Assembly (NCBI RefSeq): GCF_021650705.1
Contig: NZ_CP087138.1
Location: 1,674,001 to 1,738,000, forward strand
Reading direction: 5' to 3'
DNA length: 64,000 bases
From: Pseudomonas sp. KNUC1026
Lineage (GTDB): Bacteria; Pseudomonadota; Gammaproteobacteria; Pseudomonadales; Pseudomonadaceae
The position numbers were made by a program, and so were the translations under genes. The notes under the pieces were generated by a model, which worked only from the letters and a program-made list of their open reading frames with translations, made no database searches and was not told where the DNA came from. Below, piece by piece: positions 58,990-64,000 of the stretch. Each line of letters starts with the position of its first letter. Position 1 is the first letter of the stretch.

Positions 58990-60241
58990 TCCCCAACTCC
59001 CGCCCTAGCGCCGCCAATGTATCGATATCCTCCTGGAGCATCTGTACGTGCCGCGCCTGGGCAATGTGCCGGCTGGCATGCTGATGCACCAACGGCGCCA
59101 GCTCAGGTGTTAGGCGCTCGAGGCTGGCCAGCGCCTTGAGCAGGCGCATACCCACCTCGACCTGGGCCACTCCATCCCGGGCGATGGGCGTGAAGAAATC
59201 CGCGAACAGGTCCTCTGTTGCCAGTGGCGGCACGAACACTCGTTCGCTGATCGCAGGCCGCACATCGTCCCGGGGTTCCAGCCAGCACGCCAGGGTGCGC
59301 ACACCGCGCCCGATCACATCGATGGCCGTTCCCGGATCGTCGATTGCCTGCGATAAGGCGCGCGAAGCGATTTCCGACAAGACGGCCAGGCCGAAGCGTG
59401 GGTCGTGCTCGAACGTGCGTCGCAGGTCGATGGTAAAGGCCGTGACCAGTTGCTGAGCGAGCTCGGCATTCATTTCACTGCCAGCGCCGATGCCAACGTG
59501 CATCAAGGGCTCCCCCGTGACCACGAAACTGCCGGGCAGGGCGCTGACATAGATGCGCAGATCATGCTGTTCGGCCATATGCGCCAGGGCCTGAACATCC
59601 AGATGCTGGATGTAGCCGATGTCTACCGCAGGCACCGCAGCCAAGCCGGCCGGCAGCAGCGACGGCGCTGGTTGCGCGCCCAGGCACGGCCATTGCGCGC
59701 GAGCCTTGAGGGCGGCCAGGGTAGCCGCCTCGACGCGGTCGATCGTTTCGCCCACCCGGCCAAGCTTGGAAAGGTGGTCGATCCAGCGCAGCAGCGTGTA
59801 CACAATCAACGCCACCACCAGCAAGGTCACGCCGAACAGCAACACGCGCCCCTGAGTGCCGTACACGCCGGCCGTAAGCGCGATGATGCCCACCAGGCTG
59901 AACAGGAAAGAGCCGATGAAGGTCGCCAGCGCATTCTGGGTGGTGGGGTCTTCCATCACCAGCGTGGTGGCCCGTGGCGTAACCCCGCTGCTGGCCGCGC
60001 TGTAGGCGCTGACCATGGTGCTGAGGGAGAACGTGGTCACCGCAAGCATGCTCGACGCGATGATCCCGAGAATATTGTCGACCGCGTCGGCGCCCACCAG
60101 CGACGATACCGATGGCGGGATGTACTCCTTGAACAGCGCGGCCAGCAGGGCAGTCGCTGCGCCCAGCAGCGAAAACAGGGTGGCCCTGAACCAAAGCCGT
60201 TTTGCCATCTTGCCCAGCAGCCATCTCCAGCGTGCGACCAT
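58979..60241 (-). CDS. DUF2254 inner-membrane protein
   Basis: 420 residues. Four membrane segments in the first 170 residues (FSLLGAATALLAALF, ILGIIASSMLAVTTFSLST, FIGSFLFSLVGIIALTAGVY, VLLFGVTLLVVALIVYTLLR) followed by a cytosolic or periplasmic domain. The DUF2254 family signature STMVSAYSAASSGVTPRATT with DPTTQNALATFIGSF is present. Function unknown; some relatives are linked to ion-channel-like or stress roles, unproven. Monocistronic. Confidence 0.9.
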   Translation of the reverse strand: MVARWRWLLGKMAKRLWFRATLFSLLGAATALLAALFKEYIPPSVSSLVGADAVDNILGIIASSMLAVTTFSLSTMVSAYSAASSGVTPRATTLVMEDPTTQNALATFIGSFLFSLVGIIALTAGVYGTQGRVLLFGVTLLVVALIVYTLLRWIDHLSKLGRVGETIDRVEAATLAALKARAQWPCLGAQPAPSLLPAGLAAVPAVDIGYIQHLDVQALAHMAEQHDLRIYVSALPGSFVVTGEPLMHVGIGAGSEMNAELAQQLVTAFTIDLRRTFEHDPRFGLAVLSEIASRALSQAIDDPGTAIDVIGRGVRTLACWLEPRDDVRPAISERVFVPPLATEDLFADFFTPIARDGVAQVEVGMRLLKALASLERLTPELAPLVHQHASRHIAQARHVQMLQEDIDTLAALGRELGITQ

Positions 60242-60443
60242 TTCAGCTCCTTGAGTTTTTTATTGCCTGGCCACCTGAACACACGGCCGGGCCTGCCCCT
60301 TCATGGACTGTTGAGTGTTGGGATCGTTGCTGTTCTCGAAGCATCAGCAAACCTGAAAAGTTTGCCAGTAGCGCGCAGGCGAGCGGCTTGTTTGACTTGG
60401 GCATCGCCACTGAGGTGGCCTTGCTCCTACAGGAAGTTGAACC

Positions 60444-61163
60444 ATGCGCCTGTTGTCGATCGTTCTATGCCTTTTGATACTGTCCAGCCCTACACGCGTT
60501 CTGGCCCTGGATGCCAACGAAGAAGCCTGGGTGGATAACCCGGCCGTCGATTTCTGGGTGTACTCGGTCACCTGGCAGCCGACTTTCTGCCTCATGCGCC
60601 CGGACACACCCGGTTGCGATCAGGTACCGCAGCGGTTGCTGAGCCACGGCATCTGGCCCTACAGCAAGAGCACCGAAAACTTCAGCAATCGCCATCCGCA
60701 GTTCTGTACCTCCTCGCCGTCTTGCAGTAAAGAGGCCTGTGCGATGGACGACCAACAGATGAAAGACGTGCTAGCCAGTGCACCCTTGCGCGCATTGGTG
60801 ACCGAAGAACCGAAGGGGATGTTCGCCCACGAGTGGAAAAAACACGGTACCTGTTCTGGCAAAACCATGGCCGACTACTTCCAGGCGTTGGTCGACTTGA
60901 GGAACAAGGTGGTTGTTATTGAGAACCCACGGGCTTTCGACGCGATGATTGGGCAAAGCACTGACTTTGCGAAGGTGCGTGAAGTGTTCCCTGCCAACAC
61001 TGCGTTCCGTTGCTTCAAAGACACGGACGGCAAGCAATATCTGCATGAGGTCTTTTACATGATCGACCCTGCGGGCAGCCCCTATGAGGGGGAACAAAAC
61101 CTTCAGATCGGCGTGCAGTGCGCGGATGTAAAAACCTGGATACCCCGGGGAAAAGCGCTTTGA
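60444..61163 (+). CDS. Secreted ribonuclease T2 family enzyme
   Basis: 239 residues with signal peptide MRLLSIVLCLLILSSPTRVLA. Both catalytic blocks are intact: LLSHGIWPYS (His of block 1) and HEWKKHGTCSGK (His, Glu, Lys, His of block 2). Cysteines in TFCLMRP, GCDQ, CSKEAC, GTCSG, FRCFK and VQCAD suit disulfides in the periplasm or medium. It would cleave RNA non-specifically, leaving 2',3'-cyclic ends; E. coli RNase I is the reference. CAGGAAG precedes ATG. A broken copy lies at 44165-44694. Confidence 0.93.
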   Translation: MRLLSIVLCLLILSSPTRVLALDANEEAWVDNPAVDFWVYSVTWQPTFCLMRPDTPGCDQVPQRLLSHGIWPYSKSTENFSNRHPQFCTSSPSCSKEACAMDDQQMKDVLASAPLRALVTEEPKGMFAHEWKKHGTCSGKTMADYFQALVDLRNKVVVIENPRAFDAMIGQSTDFAKVREVFPANTAFRCFKDTDGKQYLHEVFYMIDPAGSPYEGEQNLQIGVQCADVKTWIPRGKAL

Positions 61164-61328
61164 TTACAGCAAGGCGCGACCCGATGGCGGAAACAGACGA
61201 TTGAGGAGCGGCTGAATTCAGCATTCGTCTCACACTGTGGCAAAAGTCATCGTTCCGACGGTCGCCCCTTGCCACGGCCGGCTCCCGAGTGCATGTTTGG
61301 CAAATTGCCATATCACTTGGGAGGCGTG

Positions 61329-62141
61329 ATGAGCCAAACTGTATTTCCCAAGCCGTTTCAAGCGATCGGTTGCAATCAGTGCCGTTCCGCAGCAGACCTT
61401 GGTTTTGAAGTCACGATGGCGTTTCAACCCATTGTGCATGTAATGACCGGCAAGCCTTATGCCTACGAGGCCCTGGTGCGTGGTGTGAACGGGGAGGGTG
61501 CCGCACAGGTACTGGCCCAGGTGACGCCGGAGAACATCTACCGCTTTGACCAGGTATGCCGGGTGCGAGCCATCGAACAGGCTGCGCGATTGGGGTTGCA
61601 GCACCTGGATGATTGCCGGCTGAGTATCAATTTCCTGCCCAACGCTGTGTACCGCGCCAGCACTTGCATACGCGCAACACTCGAGGCGACTCGGCAGTTC
61701 AGCTTTCCGGCCGACAGGTTGATGTTCGAAGTGACCGAAGGCGAGCAGGTGGCAGACCCTGAACACCTCAAATCGATCTTCCGTGAATACAGCCGCCAAG
61801 GCTTCATCACGGCCATCGACGATTTTGGCTCCGGCTATTCGGGGTTGAACCTGTTGGCCGAGTTTCAGCCAGACGTGCTCAAGCTGGACATGGCACTGAC
61901 CCGAAACCTTCACAGCGACCCGGTCAGGGCCGCCATCGTCGCAGGCATCGTTCTGGTCGCCCAGCGCCTGGATATCACGCTGATTGCCGAAGGCGTGGAG
62001 ACCGTGCAGGAGCGTGACGCGCTGGCGGTGCTGGGGATCGAGTTGATGCAGGGCTATCTGTTCGCACAGCCTGCGATCAATGCCTTGCCCCTGTCCGAGT
62101 GGTTTGCCACGGCTCAGCCAGCGCCTTCCAGCGCGGGTTGA
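61329..62141 (+). CDS. EAL-domain c-di-GMP phosphodiesterase
   Basis: 270 residues, essentially one EAL domain, cytosolic. Catalytic landmarks: AYEALVRG, SINFLPNAVY (Asn), LMFEVTEGE (Glu), TAIDDFGSGYSGLNLLAEFQ (the DDFG metal pair and loop 6), DVLKLDM (Lys) and IAEGVET (Glu). So it should hydrolyse c-di-GMP. A CNQC pair precedes the domain. The start MSQTVFPKPF is backed by GGGAGGCGTG just upstream. Stands alone; input domain absent, so it is probably controlled by partners or expression. Confidence 0.92.
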   Translation: MSQTVFPKPFQAIGCNQCRSAADLGFEVTMAFQPIVHVMTGKPYAYEALVRGVNGEGAAQVLAQVTPENIYRFDQVCRVRAIEQAARLGLQHLDDCRLSINFLPNAVYRASTCIRATLEATRQFSFPADRLMFEVTEGEQVADPEHLKSIFREYSRQGFITAIDDFGSGYSGLNLLAEFQPDVLKLDMALTRNLHSDPVRAAIVAGIVLVAQRLDITLIAEGVETVQERDALAVLGIELMQGYLFAQPAINALPLSEWFATAQPAPSSAG

Positions 62142-62213
62142 ACGTTACTCGACGCGCTTTTGTCTTCAGTGCAAGCCCTGTAATCGGCAGGGCTATTCAT
62201 AAAGAGAAGCGCC

Positions 62214-63311
62214 ATGAGCCAACTGACCGTGACCCCGTTGCCGTTTCGCCCCGAGTTCGAAGTCATTCCCGATGACGAGGCCGAAACCGCCCAAGGCCTG
62301 ATCGACGCCCTGCACTCGATCCTTGAAACCACCTACGAAGACTACGGCCACCCGGTGCGCAGCGTGCACGCGAAGGCCCATGGTTTCCTCCATGGAGAAC
62401 TGGAGGTCATGGGTGGGCTGCCGGAGGCGCTGGCGCAGGGCGTGTTCGCGCAACCGGGGCGCTATCCGGTGGTGATGCGGGTGTCGACCAATCCGGGAGA
62501 CTTGCTCGATGACCGGGTATCGACCCCTCGTGGGTTGGCGATCAAGGTCATCGGGGTGCAAGGGCCGCGCTTGCCGGGCAGCGAAGCGCACACGACCCAG
62601 GATTGGGTGATGCAGAATGCCCCGGCCTTTACCGCCGCAGACCCCAAGGCTTTTCTGAAGACCCTCAAGCTCCTTGCCAAAACCACCGACCGCGCTCCCG
62701 GCCTCAAGCGTGCGCTGTCGGCCGCGCTGCGCGGCACTGAAGCGGCGGTCGAAGCCCTGGGCGGGGAGAGCGGTACCCTCAAGAGCCTGGGCGGCCACCC
62801 GCTTACCCACCCGCTGGGCGAAACCTATTACAGCGTGGTGCCGCTGCTGCATGGCAGCTATTACGGCAAGCTCAGCGTGGCGCCCGTGTCTGCTGCCCTG
62901 GTGGCGCTGACCGGAGCCAAGGTGGACCTGGCCGATAATCCGGATGGCCTTCGTGAGGCCATTCGGCAAACGGTGCTCGAACACGGTGGTGAGTGGGAAG
63001 TGCGGGTGCAACTGGCGACCGACCTGGACAAGATGCCCATTGAAGATGCGTCTGTGGTATGGCCAGAAGACGAAAGCCCCTACGTCACGGTGGCGAGGAT
63101 TACCGCACCGCCCCAGGACAGTTACAACGCCGAAGGCGAACGCCAGGTCGATCAGGACATGGCCTTCAGCCCTTGGCATGGGTTGGCCGCACACCGGCCA
63201 TTGGGTGGGGTGATGCGTGTACGCAAGCCTGCGTATGAGCACTCGGCAGAGTTTCGCCGCAGCCACAGTGGGTGCCCGATTCACGAACCGCGCGGGCCGG
63301 TGGCGTTTTAG
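62214..63311 (+). CDS. Compact catalase-family haem protein (SrpA-like)
   Basis: 365 residues, against about 480 or more for classical catalases. VRSVHAKAHGFLHGELEV carries the distal His motif (x-H-A-K-x-H-G), and YPVVMRVSTNPGDLLDDRVS with RGLAIKVIGVQG matches the barrel of small catalase-like proteins. VMQNAPAFTAADPKAFLKTL and GETYYSVVPLLHGSYYGK follow. Such proteins often work as organic-peroxide peroxidases rather than true catalases. AAAGAGAAGC precedes ATG. No regulator adjacent. Confidence 0.85.
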   Translation: MSQLTVTPLPFRPEFEVIPDDEAETAQGLIDALHSILETTYEDYGHPVRSVHAKAHGFLHGELEVMGGLPEALAQGVFAQPGRYPVVMRVSTNPGDLLDDRVSTPRGLAIKVIGVQGPRLPGSEAHTTQDWVMQNAPAFTAADPKAFLKTLKLLAKTTDRAPGLKRALSAALRGTEAAVEALGGESGTLKSLGGHPLTHPLGETYYSVVPLLHGSYYGKLSVAPVSAALVALTGAKVDLADNPDGLREAIRQTVLEHGGEWEVRVQLATDLDKMPIEDASVVWPEDESPYVTVARITAPPQDSYNAEGERQVDQDMAFSPWHGLAAHRPLGGVMRVRKPAYEHSAEFRRSHSGCPIHEPRGPVAF

Positions 63312-63344
63312 AAGCGATTCAGGCCGGTGCAGCGCACCGGCCCT

Positions 63345-64000
63345 CTACACCACCTGGTCGGTTTCAGGGATGATCTTCGCGTTATGCGCGGCAGGTGCCG
63401 GGGCACGGTGAAGGGTAATCGGCACCGACTTCGCTGCCGGGACCTTGCTCCCCTCGGCGTAGTGCCACAGCGGCACCAAGGGATTGCATTCGGGGTAATA
63501 CGCCGCAGCGCAGCCCACCGGAATGTCATAGGCGATGATCTGCAACGGCCCTACTTCACGGAGAACGTCAGGCTCCACGGCCGTACGCAGCATCAGCCAT
63601 TGGCCGGGCCTGAAGCCCAGGCGCTCGATGTCGTTGCGGTTCAGGAACACTACGCTGCGTGTGCCGCTTACGCCGCGAAAGCGGTCCTCATAGCCATATA
63701 CCGTGGTGTTGAACTGATCGTTGCTGCGCATCGTCATCAACTGCAGCACATCATGCTGGGCCACGATCGAGGCGTTTTCGTCGTCATCCTCGTTGAGCGA
63801 CGGCGGCGTCACGAATTGCGCCTTGCCCGATGGCGTAGCCCACTCACGCTGGGCCGCAGCCAGCGGGCGGTGGAACCCTCCGGGTTGCCACATGCGTTGC
63901 TCGAAGTCGTGGAAGATCTTCGGGTAGACCTCGGCGATGGCCTGGCGGATGCGCGAATAATCATCACGCCATCCGGCCCAATCGACGCCACTGGCGTCAC
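63345..64000 (-). CDS. YdeP/FdhF-type molybdopterin oxidoreductase, C-terminal part
   Basis: Partial gene entering from the right edge; 217 residues plus stop. The frame is open to the edge (ASGVDWAGWRDDYSRIRQAI). It contains the molybdopterin dinucleotide-binding domain, with MTMRSNDQFNTTVYGYEDRF and RSVVFLNRNDIERLGFRPGQ, AYDIPVGCAAAYYPECNPLV and the terminal VPITLH. It resembles E. coli YdeP, an oxidoreductase linked to acid resistance; electron donor and acceptor unknown. Confidence 0.88.
   Translation of the reverse strand, partial: DASGVDWAGWRDDYSRIRQAIAEVYPKIFHDFEQRMWQPGGFHRPLAAAQREWATPSGKAQFVTPPSLNEDDDENASIVAQHDVLQLMTMRSNDQFNTTVYGYEDRFRGVSGTRSVVFLNRNDIERLGFRPGQWLMLRTAVEPDVLREVGPLQIIAYDIPVGCAAAYYPECNPLVPLWHYAEGSKVPAAKSVPITLHRAPAPAAHNAKIIPETDQVV

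Noticed and set aside
58979..59305. Several short minus-strand frames inside the DUF2254 gene
   Set aside because: All overlap the complete DUF2254 frame and lack ribosome sites.

Overview
This window is a high-G+C gammaproteobacterial chromosome segment, best explained as Pseudomonas of the P. putida/P. fluorescens lineage. The evidence is the mannitol operon order mtlE-F-G-K-D-Y, a bkdA1-A2-B-lpdV operon whose products look like the P. putida enzymes, and a gacA-uvrC-pgsA-tRNA-Gly block in which gacA starts with TTG. No plasmid or phage backbone is visible.

Layout. 1-6.2 kb: leftward mannitol/polyol uptake and oxidation operon (ABC transporter, mannitol dehydrogenase, start of a xylulose-type kinase). 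6.3-12.1 kb: small periplasmic proteins, a ModA-like binding protein, pirin, a LysR regulator, an unknown gene, an MFS carrier and a DUF2790 protein. 12.3-17.2 kb: branched-chain keto acid dehydrogenase operon, without bkdR in its usual place. 17.4-26.2 kb: PPP-type phosphatase, membrane diguanylate cyclase, esterase, a REP-like palindrome array, a VOC protein, an OFA-type MFS carrier and a TreS-like GH13 enzyme. 26.2-27.7 kb: DAHP synthase behind an aromatic-codon-rich leader peptide and an intrinsic terminator, which together look like an attenuator. 27.8-32.2 kb: GNAT, two small DNA-binding proteins, gacA-uvrC-pgsA and tRNA-Gly(GCC).

From 32.3 to about 58.3 kb the content is accessory: a leftward operon encoding an RHS/Tc-like toxin whose RHS shell is split over consecutive genes (32.5-44 kb), a decayed RNase T2 gene, DUF2167, a two-partner secretion pair with a YDG-repeat exoprotein (46-53 kb), and a lower-G+C leftward cluster of two overlapping DUF262 genes plus a third gene, probably a GmrSD-like DNA-restriction or phage-defence module. 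58.5-64 kb returns to ordinary genes: SRPBCC, DUF2254, intact RNase T2, an EAL phosphodiesterase, a compact catalase-like protein and the C-terminal part of a YdeP-type molybdopterin oxidoreductase.

Caution: about sixteen genes carry single-base frameshifts, about half of them in homopolymer runs (mostly G/C), including three genes of the bkd operon. This looks more like residual assembly indels than gene decay. I give each such gene its full restored span and mark the shift. The RNase T2 copy at 44.2-44.7 kb differs: it has stops and an internal deletion and looks truly degraded.
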